A program made the position numbers and the translations under genes. A model generated the notes under the pieces. The model had not been told where the DNA came from. It saw only the letters and a list, made by a program, of their open reading frames with translations, and made no database searches. From positions 18,423,499 through 18,487,498 of the forward strand of contig JARWIR010000016.1 in assembly GCA_029959085.1 (NCBI GenBank): 64,000 bases of DNA. Direction: 5' to 3'. Numbering within the stretch: position 1 is the stretch's first letter; every line of letters starts with the position of its first letter. Source of the stretch: Nemophila menziesii. Taxonomy: Eukaryota; Streptophyta; Magnoliopsida; Boraginales; Hydrophyllaceae. This document shows positions 45,673 through 57,966 of the stretch, in pieces.

Positions 45673-46688
45673 GTCATCTCCGATGACCCCAAACTCAAAG
45701 CTTCAAGACCCTCAAAAGGTTTGGATAAAATTGTGATTTTAGTGTTCTTGAAGGTTTGGGTTCGAATTATGGATTGTTTAGCGCTAGGTCATGGATATTT
45801 CAACGTTTGGGAAAGGTTACATTGACAATTTTTCAGCTTTGGTGAAAGAAAAATTGGTTTAAAGTGTAAAGATTTGGTATTTTATGGTATGATTGTGATC
45901 TTGGATGCTATTTAGAGGGAAGGATTGGTGGTATAATGTTGTTGTGATGATGATTTTAGGAGTAGTTGGAGGTTAGGACTCGTAATAAGAGGTAGGCTTG
46001 GGAAAGAAGGTAAAAATATAGGGTTTTACTCCGTGAAATCGCCGATCACAGCAGTTGACCGGCATGCCGGTCACTGTGTCGGCGAAAAATAAATGTTCGA
46101 AAAAAATTGTACTCTTTTTTTTTTACCCCTGACGCAGCCTTCTTGCGTCGTAGCTGACGCAGTGGTCAGAAAGTCCACATTCATCGGCCGGCTAGCCAGC
46201 GGATTCGCCGGCATGCCGGCGGCATGTCGATGGCGGGAATGGAGACGCAGCGGTGTTGCGTCATCGCTGACGCAGTGATCAGAACTCCTCTTTTTCCTGG
46301 CCGGCTAGCCGGTCATTTGACCGGCATGCCGGTGAATCCCGCTGGCGCGAATCGTGACGCAGCAGTGTTGCGTCATCGCTGACGCAGTGGTCAGAAGGTT
46401 TGGGGTCATCAGCTCGTTTTGGCCGGTATGCCGGCCAGCTCGCCGGCTAGCCGGTCAAACCTGCTGTTGACTCCATAATTTTTTGTTTTCTCATCGTTTT
46501 GACCCCAAACTCATAAACCTTTTACCCCTGAAATCATCAAAAACAACTACCCTTCCTCATTTCTTAATAATAAACACTAAATTAACGAAAATCAAACGAA
46601 TTTAAACTACGAAAAATAAAAACTTAAACTAATATACAAGAAATGGCTTTTGTTTAACGTCGTTAAGCTCGACGGGTTACCTCATTCA
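45673..46688 (-). repeat. Element 4 spacer with GC-rich palindromic tandem repeat
   Basis: 46128-46460 contains about three units near 111 bp, each with TGACGCAG...TTGCGTC...GCTGACGCAGTGGTCAGA and palindromes CCGGCTAGCCGG and CCGGCATGCCGG. Another palindrome lies at about 46055-46066. PPT-like GAGTTTGGGGTC (minus) at 45685-45699 and 46501-46513. No gene seen. Confidence 0.6.
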
Positions 46689-49487
46689 TTAGTCATTGAC
46701 ATAACCTCCCCAGCAGTGAGTGAGGTTGTCAATATTTGCAACTCGAAATTTGCATCCCTTAGCTTTTATGCCCACTAGTTTGTCTGAGATAACCTTCGCG
46801 ACCATGAATGGTCCTATCCAAGAACTTTTTGATCCACGTACCTTTGGAGGGGGTTTAGGATTTTTCATAGCTACCTCTTCACCTACTTTGAACCCATTTT
46901 TCTTTCTTTCTTTCTTAGGTTCCCTTGGAACCTTCGTGGCACGTGTTTTCTCTTTCTTCTTTGCATGATTGAGTGGTGGATTTCTCTTTGGATTTGGAGG
47001 AACTTTGATCGGTGGTTTCTTTCTTAGTTCTTTTTCCTCCATCTCTAAGGTTTCCACAACATTAATTGGCTCTTTTCTTACCGGTTCCATTACATCTACA
47101 CGAAAACATTCTTCCTTGGAATCTGGAAACTTCATAGGTCTAAACACATTAAACTTCATTTCCTCGTCTTGGATTCTCATAATCATTTCTCCGTTCTCTA
47201 CATCAATCAAGGTACGCCCCGTGGCTAGGAATGGTCTTCCCAAAATAATGGGGACATTCCTATCCGCGTCGTAATCAAGTATAATGAAATCAGCAGGAAA
47301 AATTAACGTACCTGCCTTAACGAGGACATCTTCGATTCGGGCTTCCGGATGTGCAAGAGATCGATCCGCCATTTGCAAGACCATAGAAGTGGGTCTTGCT
47401 TCAATATTAAGCTTGTCAAAGATTGATTTGGGCATAAAATTTATGCTTGCACCCAAATCACATAGTGCCTTACCTCTCCATTCATTACCAATAGATATCG
47501 GAATTGTAAAGCTCCCAGGATCAACTAACTTTGGAGGTAACTTACTTTGACAAATGGCACTACATTCTTCAGGAAGACCAATCATCTCATTATCACAATA
47601 CGGCCTTTTGTTAGTGAGGGCTTTCTTCAGAAACTTAGCATACTTGGGTACATCTCGAATAGCTTCTAGCAACGGAATATTTATGCTAAGACCTCTTATT
47701 TTGTTAAAGAACTTTTGGTAATCAGCCATATCACCCTTCTTTTGAACTCTCGATGGAAATGGTGGAGGGAGACGATTGATTATAGTCTCATCTTTCTTTT
47801 TCGGAACCTCAACAGGCCTCTCCACTTCTTCTACTTCAACTTCTTTATCTTTATCCACCACCTCTTTTTCTTTTCTAACTTCTTTTTCTTTCATAACCGG
47901 AAAAGGAGGTGGAGGAAGGTTCTTACCACTTCTGAGAGTAATAGCTTTACAGTCTTCGATTTGGATTGGATTCTCAGTATTGCTAGGGAGTTGCCCTTGT
48001 GGACATTGATTCAGTTGTTTATTAATTTGGCTTAGCTGATTCTTGAACAACTTCATATTTGCTTCGGCTGCATTTTGACGTTCCATAGCTTGTGTCTGAA
48101 GAGCAACTAAACTTTCTACGGTTTTCTGAAGGGTGACTACACCTTCTTGTGGATAGGCAGGTAAGGCTTTCTGATTCATTGTGTCATCATAATTGTCTTG
48201 AGGAGCTTGTCTCTGAACATAATTTTGATTCTGTCCTCCTTGATAATTGTTGTGTGGTCTTGGATTGTAGTTGTTACCCTGGGGATGTGGCTGATACGCA
48301 TATGTAGGATTTGCTGCCCCATTAGGATTTGAGTATTGAAACCCAGGATGGTTTCTGTTAGGCTGATATCCATTACCACTCGAATTAAAGTTACCTCTAT
48401 TGGACACAAACATCACGGATTCTTGATTATTTTGACAATTTTCCCAACTATGATCATTAACACCGCAATACTCAAATCCATATACCTCTTGTGCAACCTT
48501 TACCTCACCTCTTTTATTCGAAAAACCTTCTTTCACGGCTAGAGTAAGTTGTCTCAGTTGTTGTTCTAGTGTGGATTGAATCTTTGTCTCTAGCGTAGCA
48601 AACTTTTCTTCGATATTAACATTATTGACTCCTTTAACCGGTGTTCTTACTGAATTCCACCCAACTTCATTCTTGACTGTTCTTTCTAAAATGATTTTAG
48701 CATGAGCGGGTTGAACTTGAAGGAAACCTGCACCACAAAGCGTATCCAATTTCTCTCTCGAAGTCCCATCAAGGCCTCTGTAAAAGATTTTTAGCTGTTG
48801 TTGTTCTGAAAAGCCATGAGCGGGAACTCTACGTAAATACATCTGGAATCTTGTCCAGCTCTTACCCACAGTTTCATCATATTCTTGACGGAAATGCGTC
48901 AATTCTAATTCAGCATCTAATCTCATGTTACTTGGGTAATACTTGTCAAAGAAAGCAGTCTCTAATTGGTCCCAGTTGGTTATCTTCGTAGGATCTTGTG
49001 TATCGTGCCATTCACTCGCTCCATCAATAACAAAGAATTTAAACGCAGCAAAATACATCTATTCTCTTGAAACTCCTTGTGTGATATAAGAATCACATAT
49101 CTGTTTAAACTTCTGTACTGCTCTAAGAGGATCTTCTCCAACTCTACCACGAAAATTTCCAAAGTTTTGGAATTGAACTAACATACCCGAATCTAGACGA
49201 AACTTCGGAACATCTATATTTGGAGCACCTACCCCTAGAGCAGGAGCACAGAATGGAATTTCTTCTGGACCATTAGTAAACCAAGGATCTTGATTCATCA
49301 CTATTTGAGCTTGTCCGTTATTGTTTTGTTGATTCTGAATATTAATGTCCTCCATTCTGTGAATTAATTCTTCTACTTCTAAGGATTCTTGTTCTCTCCT
49401 TCTCTTGTTAGCAAGTCTGATTAATGTTTCTGGATTACTAAGGATCGGAGGTGTTGGCTCTAGATCCCTAAAGAGTCTCCTTCGCAT
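46689..49487 (-). CDS. gag: Element 4 Gag-protease fused to an integrase-tail-like module
   Basis: One frame of 933 codons with a single TAG (49059-49061). The Athila Gag start (MRRRLFRDLEPTPPILSNPE) lies in the first 142 codons. After the stop comes the capsid (WDQLETAFFDKYYPSNMRL, TRFQMYLRRVPAHGFSEQQQ), then a zinc knuckle in which the first Cys is Phe (FEYCGVNDHSWENC), a Gln/Asn-rich region and a coiled coil. Protease shows CDLGASINFMPKSIF at about residue 533 of the 789-residue part. Where Elements 2 and 5 continue into RT, this ORF runs into a Lys/Pro-rich linker and ends SWIGPFMVAKVISDKLVGIK then NIDNLTHCWGGYV (residues about 720-787), as in Element 3. RT, RNase H and integrase core are missing. 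Near-complete openness suggests a recent or selected arrangement. Confidence 0.85.
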
Positions 49488-49611
49488 ACACCAAACCTAA
49501 AAACCTGAGAAAACTAAACAAGCAAAAAAAGCGTAAAACTGAAAATAAAAAATAAAAAGAAAATAATTGCAACTACCACTAAAGGATAAACACCGTGGTC
49601 ACACGCTACCG

Positions 49612-49628
49612 TCCCCGCCAGCGGCGCC
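49612..49628 (-). other. Element 4 primer-binding site
   Basis: The minus strand reads TGGCGCCGCTGGCGGGG, one base different from the Element 3 site, seven bases inside the LTR. Confidence 0.75.
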
Positions 49629-49635
49629 AAAAACT

Positions 49636-50199
49636 TGGTGGTCCTTTGTGTGTTCTAAATAAATGCGAATAATAATCGAACCACACCCGCAAGTGTACGG
49701 TTGTCCCAAGTAGTATAACTGATAATACAGATTCGTTCCAAGGACGGAATGGTTGACTACAATGCTTATCTATTAATGATTGATGCACTTACGAAAGCAA
49801 ATAAAAGTAATATGTTTGTTTGGTTTTTGTATTAAAGCTAAATAAATGAAAGACAATTATTAAAATGCAAATAAAATCTAAGACGCAAGTAAAATGATGT
49901 AAAATGCAATATGAGAAGTAGCACTTGAGAACGCAAGGATCCTCCCAATCTTATTTTCTAACTTATGTTGTTTAAGGGCTAAATTGGTCAATTACAATGG
50001 TCGGGATTCTAAATTCCTTATACCCCCGTCAGGGTGGACTATAAGGCTATCCTAGAATGTCACTACTCCCGTCAGGGTAAATATGATCCACTTTTAGATG
50101 TTTAAGTTAATTACCACATTGGCCCTAAAATTAGCTAAGTTCGTCAGAATCAATAGCTTCTATTTTAGATTAAATAAATATTTCTGTACATAAACCCCC
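49636..50199 (-). repeat. Partial duplicate of the Element 4 5' LTR
   Basis: Copies the inner 564 bp of the LTR, then CCAAAAACT (the inner edge of the primer site) leads into a second, complete LTR at 50207. The 571-bp duplicated segment is thus primer-site edge plus LTR inner end. Confidence 0.9.
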
Positions 50200-50206
50200 A
50201 AAAACT

Positions 50207-51767
50207 TGGTGGTCCTTTGTGTGTTCTAAAATAAATGCAAATAATAATCGAACCACAACCGCAAGTGTACAGTTGTCCCAAGTAGTATAACTGATAATAC
50301 AGATTCGTTCCAAGGACGGAATGGTTGACTACAATGCTTATCTATTAATGATTGATGCACTTACGAAAGCAAATAAAAGTAATATGTTTGTTTGGTTTTT
50401 GTATTAAAGCTAAATAAATGAAAGACAATTATTAAAATGCAAATAAAAGCTAAGACGCAAGTAAAATGATGTAAAACACAATATGAGAAGTAGCACTTGA
50501 GAACACAAGGATCCTCCCAATCTTATTTTCTAACTTATGTTCTTTACGGGCTAAATTGGTCAATTACAATGGTCGGGATTCTAAATTCCTTATACCCCCG
50601 TCAGGGTGGACTATAAGGCTATCCTAGAGTGTCACTACTCCCGTCAGAGTAAATATGATCCACTTTTAGATGTTTAAGTTAATTACCACATTGGCCCTAA
50701 AATTAGCTAAGTTCGTCAGAATCAATAGCTTCTATTTTAGATTAAATAAATATTTCTGTACCTAAACCCTCCGTCAGGATGATCCAATCGCCACTAATTG
50801 GAATAGCCTAGATACTAACACCTGTTCTTAGTTAGCTACTCCAAAAACAGTAAATAATCTCAATTTATTGAAAAGACTAAAAGACCCAATTTAATTTAAT
50901 TTAACAGAAACCCAAATTCAACATTTGTAATTCAATAAGACTGGGATTCACCCATTAATTGTTCTCAAGCACTATGAATTGTTTAGCTCATATTAAAAAG
51001 AAAAACTAAATTAAAAATAAAGGAATTCATATTTGATTACAAAATTAAAGATTAGAAAAACCTAATTTCCGAATAGGAATGACTACGAACGGAGATATAG
51101 ACCCTCTCCAGCTCTTGTAGCTTCTTCTTTCTTCCTTCTGTTGACTTCTCTCTAGTGTTTAATCTTGTGGAATGTGAATTGTTTTGAAAATAGAAGTCAA
51201 AGACTGATTTTATAGGTGGAAAAACGGATTAGGGCTTGGACCTAAGAATAAATCACTAATTAAATGTCCAAGCCCAAATTCTAAGCCCAAAATCCCGTAA
51301 CTGCTGATACACCTTCACTAAAACGGCTTTTCCCGATGTGTTATGACTCCGATTGACCTCACTCTAGTTGCTAAAGTTCCGTAACTCGATAAGGAATATT
51401 TTCTCTTCAAAGGTCAGCGGCTAAATCATCGCTTAAGCACCTCGAAATCAGCAATCTATGGCCTGGAAAATGGATTTTCAACTCTAAAAATAATATCTTC
51501 GGGATTTATCTTCAAGTCTTGACTCTATCTCTTGATCTTTTGACTTTTTACTCGGATTCCTCTTCTAGCTAACATCTAAAACCTGTAAACTTTACACTAA
51601 AAATACCAATATTACGCGCAAAAGCTTAATAAACTAAAAATGCTAGAAGTAAAAGAGGAAAATCATAATATTGCATATTTAGTCCAAAAGTCTATCAAAT
51701 TGATTAAATAAACACCAAAAATGATGTCTCCTAAGGGTCGAAAATAAGAACAATTAAGGAGACATCA
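50207..51767 (-). repeat. Element 4 5' LTR, complete copy
   Basis: 1561 bp. 46-bp inverted repeat at 51722-51767. TATA-like TATAAAAT (minus) at 51207-51214. Confidence 0.9.
51207..51214 (-). promoter_or_regulatory. TATA box in Element 4 5' LTR
   Basis: TATAAAAT on the minus strand, in the same relative place as the boxes in Elements 2 and 3. Confidence 0.4.
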
Positions 51768-54190
51768 CTTAGTATGTGATTCCTATGACTTATTCTATTC
51801 TGCATGGTTGAATTGTTGATTTCTGATGTTGGATTTGCGAATATGGCTTGATGATTGATGGTTAATCATATGAAATTGGATGGGTAATGTTATTCTTGTC
51901 CCTAATTACTATCTTTTTTGGCATAAATTGAAATTGATAACGATATATGAAACTGAAATTGTGGAAACTGAAATTGAATTTGTTTGTGGAAATAGAACTT
52001 GTAATTGATTGTGATTTTGTTATTTGAAATTGTCCAAGTTGTATAGTTTGAGGCACATAGATTGTTTTGTTTTGTATTGTATTGTGTGATGAATTCCACT
52101 GACTTTGATATTGGAAATTTTTGATATTGGAACTATGATATTGGAAATTTGATAGTGAAAATATTTGATATTGAAAATGTGATACTGGAAATTTGATATT
52201 GGAAATTTGTAAACTATATGGATACTGGAAATTTGATATTGGAACTGTGATACTGGAATTTTTGAATTTGTGTATATAAACTTCTGAGATTTGCAAAAGA
52301 ACCCCTGTTTGATACAAAAATGATGAAGAAAATATATTTATAAGATTAATATCTTAAGTTAATTGCCCCATAGTATTCGTATTTTATAAAATTGGACCCA
52401 AACTTGTATAAAACATCTTGTGCGATTCTTTTTAATGATGAACCAAATTCTAAAAAATTAGGAAATGGTCCTTAAACTAATGAAGATGTTTTTTTGTGGT
52501 CCAAAATCTCCTTGTGCAGTTTTATGTACTCTTAGTGTTACCCAATTGAAAAGTTACATTTTTCTACCAAGGGAATAAAATATACTTTTGTAAACATAAA
52601 TGTTTTTGGGGCATAATTTCTGATTTGTTAATCAAATTAGGGTTCTTTGTATATTTTCAGAACTGTTACAATTGTGTTGTGTTACCACGAATTCAAATAT
52701 ACTGTCCTTGAGATTTTCTTGAGAATTTCTGAGTTACGTGTTTAATTTACATCTTGTCAAAGTTGTTTGGTTGTATTTATTGACAAATCTGACAAATTTA
52801 ATGTGGTTGGGATTTTCTGAAGCAAAAAGGAAAGGGGAGTTGGACTTGGTTTATTACATCCTATGTGGTTGGTGGAATTGGTTTATTACATCTTATCTAC
52901 AAATAATTTTTGGCTATAAGTAAGGGGACATCAGAACTTCATTTCCACCACTTTCATTCTTAACTTTTGAAAATTACATTTGTCTTTCAAATACACTACA
53001 ATTATTTTCTACTTCTTAAAGTAAGGAAATTTTAAACATTCTTTAGTTTCGAAAATTACTACAACTCTTCAACAGTTACACTACACAAAGAGGTAATCTT
53101 CTATACATCATTCGAAAGTTATGTGTAAATATATTTAAGTTTTGTATATTGCTAACTCATTTCTTAATCTTGTTTTGAAGCATACTTTCTATCCATCTAC
53201 ATTAAAAGGAGACTTCAAATATTTGTCCAAATCTCTATAAAACAGGTATGCTTCTTTGTGTATGTAGTGTATTTTACTTTAACTTGCTAAGTCCCACAAA
53301 TAAGTAGGAGGATATTTAGTTTTTAGGACCCTAAACTTTCGAAATTTACAAACAAATTTATAGAAAATTATTTTTAACCCCTAATAATAGTAGTTAACCA
53401 CCTTGAACTTGCGAAAATGACCAACTTTGTTTGGGAAATGTTAAACTTACCCCATATAGTTCTTGATAAATGTTTAGTAACCTCCAAAACTATTTTTCGA
53501 AAGTTTAGTAAGGCCCAAAAATAATTTTTGAAAGTTTAGTAACCCCCAAAAATAATTTTAACTTTTTAGAATTTTAACTAGCCACCTTTTAATCTTGTTT
53601 GAAGGATATTTACTTTTTGGAGGATTATTTTAAAGCCAACTTTACATAGACAACAACAAACGAAGCTCAATAGTATAAACAATCAACAAAAGGTATAACA
53701 ATTTGCATTTTATTTATTTCAAGCTTTAAAAACGGGTTGTAATAATTTTAATTCTTCTTTCATTCTTTTATTTATTGTATTTTTTTCACTTAACCCTTAC
53801 GGTTTGTGAGGGATTTCGGATGCACAAAAATATCAAACTATAGGTTATCGTCAACTAGATTATTAGGTTACGCCTCAACAAATCAAAGTGTATAATAGAC
53901 ACAACAACATAATTTTAAAAAAACATAATTTTAAACCAGCATAAACTATTCTTTTTAATACTAATTAAACACAACAACACAAATTTAAAACAACATAAAT
54001 TAATCTTTAAATAGGCAACCAAATTGATTTGAAACAAACAGATTTCTAACCAATTGATTTCAAACTAATTGATTTTAAACAAAGTGATTTCAAACAATTT
54101 TATTTCATAAGTAAACTCTAATACAAACAATATATATTATTTTCTAAATAAACCCTAACTCCAATTTTTCTACATACACCCTAAATCATA
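51768..54190. other. AT-rich spacer with minisatellites
   Basis: 52108-52262 repeats GATATTGGAAATTT and variants (unit about 14-17 bp). 53440-53580 repeats GAAAGTTTAGTAACCCCCAA and variants about four times. No gene recognised; frames over the first repeat are repeat artefacts. Confidence 0.5.
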
Positions 54191-54700
54191 TTTTTTAAAT
54201 TATAACTCTAACTTAATTTTTCTACCTAAACTCAAACTATAACTCTATTTATAACTCTAACTATAAATTATATCTATTATTTTCTAATTAAACTATATCT
54301 ATTATTTTTTAAGTACAATCTAACTTAAATTTTTCTAAACAAACTATAACTTAATTTTCCTAAACAAACTATGTCTATTATTTTCTAATTACAACCTAAC
54401 TTAAATTATTCTAAACAAACTATTTCTATTATTTTTTAAATACAACCTAACTTAAATTTTTCTAAACAAACTATTTCTATTATTTTTTAAATACAACCTA
54501 ACTTAATTTTTCTAAACAAACTATTTCTATTACTTTTAAAATACAACCTAACTTAAATTTTTCTAAACAAACTATATCTTTTATTTTCTAATTACACTAT
54601 AACTCTTATTATCTAAATACACTATATCTATTATTTTCTAAACAAACCCTAACTTAATTTTTTAAAATAAACTATAACTCTTATCTACCTAAATACACTA
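54191..54700 (+). repeat. Tandem repeat with about 51-bp unit
   Basis: The phrase AAACTATTTCTATTATTTTT with AACCTAACTTAAATTTTTCT recurs; starts at about 54369, 54420, 54471, 54521 and 54572 give spacing of 50-51 bp, with more degenerate copies outward. It ends six bases before the Element 5 LTR. Confidence 0.8.
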
Positions 54701-54706
54701 TAACAC

Positions 54707-56494
54707 TGGTGTCTCCTAGTGTGTTCTAAATAAGCACACCTAAAAAGGCAAGACACGTACCGCAAGTGTACGGGTCGTCCAAGTAATATCCGGTAAACGG
54801 GATTTCGATCTCAGGGACGGATTAGGTATGATTCAAAGTGTTATGCAAATAAGTAGAACTAGTTGCTTGAATGAAAATTAAAAGTAAAAGAAATAGATTT
54901 TTGTTTGGTTTTTTATTAAAGGACTAAAGTGCAATAAAGTAAATATTAAACTAAATTAAAACTAATGCAAGAAAGTAAATATGAAGAGACTAAAAGATGA
55001 GGAACTAGTACTTGAGTCACGCTAGGATTCACCAAAATAAACTTAATCAATGCTTCTTCTAAGGGACAAATTAGTAACTAGTAGTAGTCGGGATTCTAGA
55101 TTCTCCTAACCCCCGTCAGGGTGGACTTAGGAGCTATTCTCAGATGTTACAAACCCCGTCAGGGCGATCATAATCCACCTTCGAATGTCAGGTTCTCTAC
55201 CCAATTGGCTATAAGATTAACTAAGTCCGTCAGGATCAATAATTTCTATCTTACGTTCATTACCTATGTCAGTAATTAAACCCCCCGTCAAGATGATCCA
55301 ATCGCCACTAATTGGAATAGCTTAATTACTCAAACCTATGTCTAATTGGCCAAATTAAATATAGTGAAATTAATTTACGATAACAAACAATACTAACTTA
55401 CTCAATTTGAATTAAATTATAAAAATCCCAAATCAGAAAGCATTCATCAAATAAATTAAGGTTCAACCCTTACAGCGATTCTCAAGCACTTAAGAAGTTT
55501 AGCTCATAATGGAAAATAAAACTAAAACTATGAAATTAAAAGACATAATGTATTACAGAAAGAAATAAATAAAATCTAATGAAGAGGTTGGGTTTGGCTT
55601 GAATTGGAGATATAGACAGTCTCCAGCTCTAGCTTTCTTCCTTCCTGCTTGCTCTGACTTGAATCCTTGAGCCTCTTTAATAATGATATGAAGTGTGTTT
55701 AAAAGAGGATGCTAAGGGGTGTATTTGTAGGTGTTAGGAGCCTCTAGGTCGAATTTACTTGGAGTGGAAGACAAGTCAAGGACTCTCAAATTCGTAGCTC
55801 TAAAAGATAAGATTCCGCTGATTTGATTTGGTCATATCTTTTTCAATACTTATCCATTTGAGAAGTTCCAATATATGAAACTGCTTGTCTTGGAAAGAGC
55901 TTTCTATTGGTGCAGACCACTCGTCCAGAATCCTAGCCAAACTTTTATTATGATTTAATCTCTAAAACGTGGCTGGAATTTCAGATTCACAAGGCAGCTT
56001 TATCTTTTTCCTTTTTGAATAAATCTTTCCTAAATCTTCTTATTTCCATGTAAATCTTCTTTCCTTTCATCTTTATCTTGACTTGGTCTCTAAGTAATTA
56101 CCATTTATCTCTTAAAGCTTCACATTAAATAAATAATTAAACCGCATATGCTTAAAAAGAATAAATCAATAAATCAAGAAAACGAAATAGGAAAGTGTAC
56201 TCTAAAAACATAAACTCGAGTAAAAATCATTCCTAACACTCTAAAATACACTAAGACTTTATTCTCACTTCTCCACCTTGGATTGGTCTTTCATGAAATT
56301 CAAGAACCTATTTAACTTTGCATCAAAATTAGTCAAATTTACGCACAAAAGCTCAGAAAATGCAAATAGTTAAATTCCAAGGGGGGAAAATGTAATATGG
56401 TCAATTAAGCCTAAAAGTCTATCTAATAAGTCAATAATTCACCTAAAATGATGTCTCCAAAGGGCTAATAATTAGAACAAATAGGGAGACATCA
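54707..56494 (-). repeat. Element 5 3' LTR
   Basis: 1788 bp, TGGTGTCT...GGAGACATCA, 46-bp inverted repeat at 56449-56494. CCCCGTCAGG-type words at about 55112, 55156, 55229 and 55285. R/U5-like block CCGCAAGTGTACGGGTCGT is shared with Element 3. Confidence 0.85.
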
Positions 56495-57966
56495 AGACCC
56501 CCAACTCAAACCTTTGTCGTCCCGACAAAGTAAAATTAAAACAAAGGCCCCTTTTAGGTGAATGCAGAAGGTAGAATCTAGAAAATAATCCCAAAGCAAA
56601 GCTTAAAACAAATTTCATATAGTCTAACCTAGGAATTAATATACACCTACACTTATCATGCAAAATCAAATACAAAACAATATCAATCCAAAATTAATTT
56701 CACAATGCTAGAAGGTTACGCTTATTACTTATCTCAAGATGGTGGCTATAGGGTGTTCCTCGATCTTTACTTGCTTTGAATGTTCCACTTAGAATAATCC
56801 CTATTAACTCACTGTGCGTCTAGGAATCACGAGGACTTTACGGTTTTAGCATAGGCTGAAGGACGGTATGGTATGTATATTTGGTAAATTTGAAGTGAGC
56901 TTTTGGCTCTCTCCTCACTTACCATCAACAAACTGTCCAAGAGCTTGAGTTTACACTCGAATAACGTTCTCACTCAACCCAATTGACGCGCTTAATTAGC
57001 GTCCCCAAATTAACCCAATAAGCACTACGGATGATTCACTTAAAAATTTCCGCTTCGCCGGTCCGAATATTTATTCTTTTCAAATCATTTATTCAATTCT
57101 TTTCTTTTTTGTATAGCCATGACTCCCTTTTTGGTGTTGAGATATCATGCTATTTTTCATAGTTATGCCTATTCATAACTTGAGCTCGAAGCTTCTTTTC
57201 CATTCACTATTACCCCGGCAAAGGGTTACAAGATCATAAACCTGTGAATCATCAAAATGTATAACCGAGCACAATTGATAAGCTCCAAAAATCCCAACCC
57301 AATAAATTACCATATAGTGGACCCACCACCCCAAACTCAAGCTCAAGACAGGAAGTCTCAGGATCGTGATTCAAGTGCGGGTCATATGGTCATGCCTAAC
57401 AATCTAAAGGGATATTGGCTTATAATGTGGCTACAAAAGAAAGGCTTAAAGGCTAAAAATTTGGCTACGAAGGATACAATTAATTCAGGGATAGAAGGCC
57501 AAAAAGGATTCAAATGGCTAACAAAGAACTGCCTCTATCATTTTCCTATTTACACAATTTGTCTCTAGTTCATACCTAGGTGGGTTCTCTACTCATTTAG
57601 ATCTCACGTTCTACAAACCACCCATTATCCTTAAGCACAAGTTTACTTCTTTTGCATTGTTCATTAATTTTTCCTATCAATTATCTCATGTTTGCATGCA
57701 ATCAAAGTGCGTTTTATACTAACTCCTAAAGTCAACTATTTTCTATCATAAATTCACAAAAAACATGCTTGATAGGGGCATTTAAAACATTCTACAGTCA
57801 AACACAACCCTAAAAAAAATCTTTCTGAAAAGCATGTAAAACCCAAAAGAAAATTTGGGATGAGGCAACGAACCCCACCCCAAACTCAAAAGTGAGTCGT
57901 GTCCCCACGACTCGAAAATGACTTAATAAAGCAATAAAAACTAAACTACCTAGTGCCTACCATCAA
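56495..57966 (-). other. Element 5 conserved 3' non-coding region
   Basis: Polypurine tract 56495-56510 (minus), hairpin CTTTGTCG-TCC-CGACAAAG at 56512-56530, stem-loop AGTGAG/CTCACT at 56894-56919, CCCCGGCAAAGGG block near 57214, PPT-like runs at 57324-57340 and 57871-57889, hairpin GAGTCGTG-TCCC-CACGACTC at 57894-57913. Confidence 0.6.
57257..57568 (+). CDS. Possible antisense ORF of Element 5
   Basis: 103 codons opposite to element sense. The part from VDPPPQTQA through SSAGHMVMPN, WLQKKGLKAKN and GFKWLTKNC to the stop matches 44792-45040, with an in-frame 3-base length difference. Antisense extra ORFs are known in some plant Ty3 elements, but no domain is recognised and DNA conservation alone could explain it. 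Confidence 0.28.
   Translation: MYNRAQLISSKNPNPINYHIVDPPPQTQAQDRKSQDRDSSAGHMVMPNNLKGYWLIMWLQKKGLKAKNLATKDTINSGIEGQKGFKWLTKNCLYHFPIYTICL

Larger units (their letters stand above)
42426..51767 (-). mobile_element. Element 4: non-autonomous Athila-like gag-protease element with GPF module
   Basis: 3' LTR 42426-43986, 5' LTR 50207-51767, plus a partial extra LTR copy at 49636-50199. Target duplication CGTAG (42421-42425) and CTTAG (51768-51772), one mismatch. One long gag-protease frame ends directly in an integrase-tail-like module; RT, RNase H and integrase core are absent. Primer site of tRNA-Asp type at 49612-49628. Confidence 0.9.

Noticed and set aside
47715..48035. Plus-strand frames opposite the Element 4 gag
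   Set aside because: Shadows of the well-supported gag-protease frame on the other strand.
51862..52317. 151-codon minus-strand frame with Gln/Asn/Ser/Tyr-rich repeats
   Set aside because: It is the translation of the GATATTGGAAATTT minisatellite; low complexity and no start context.
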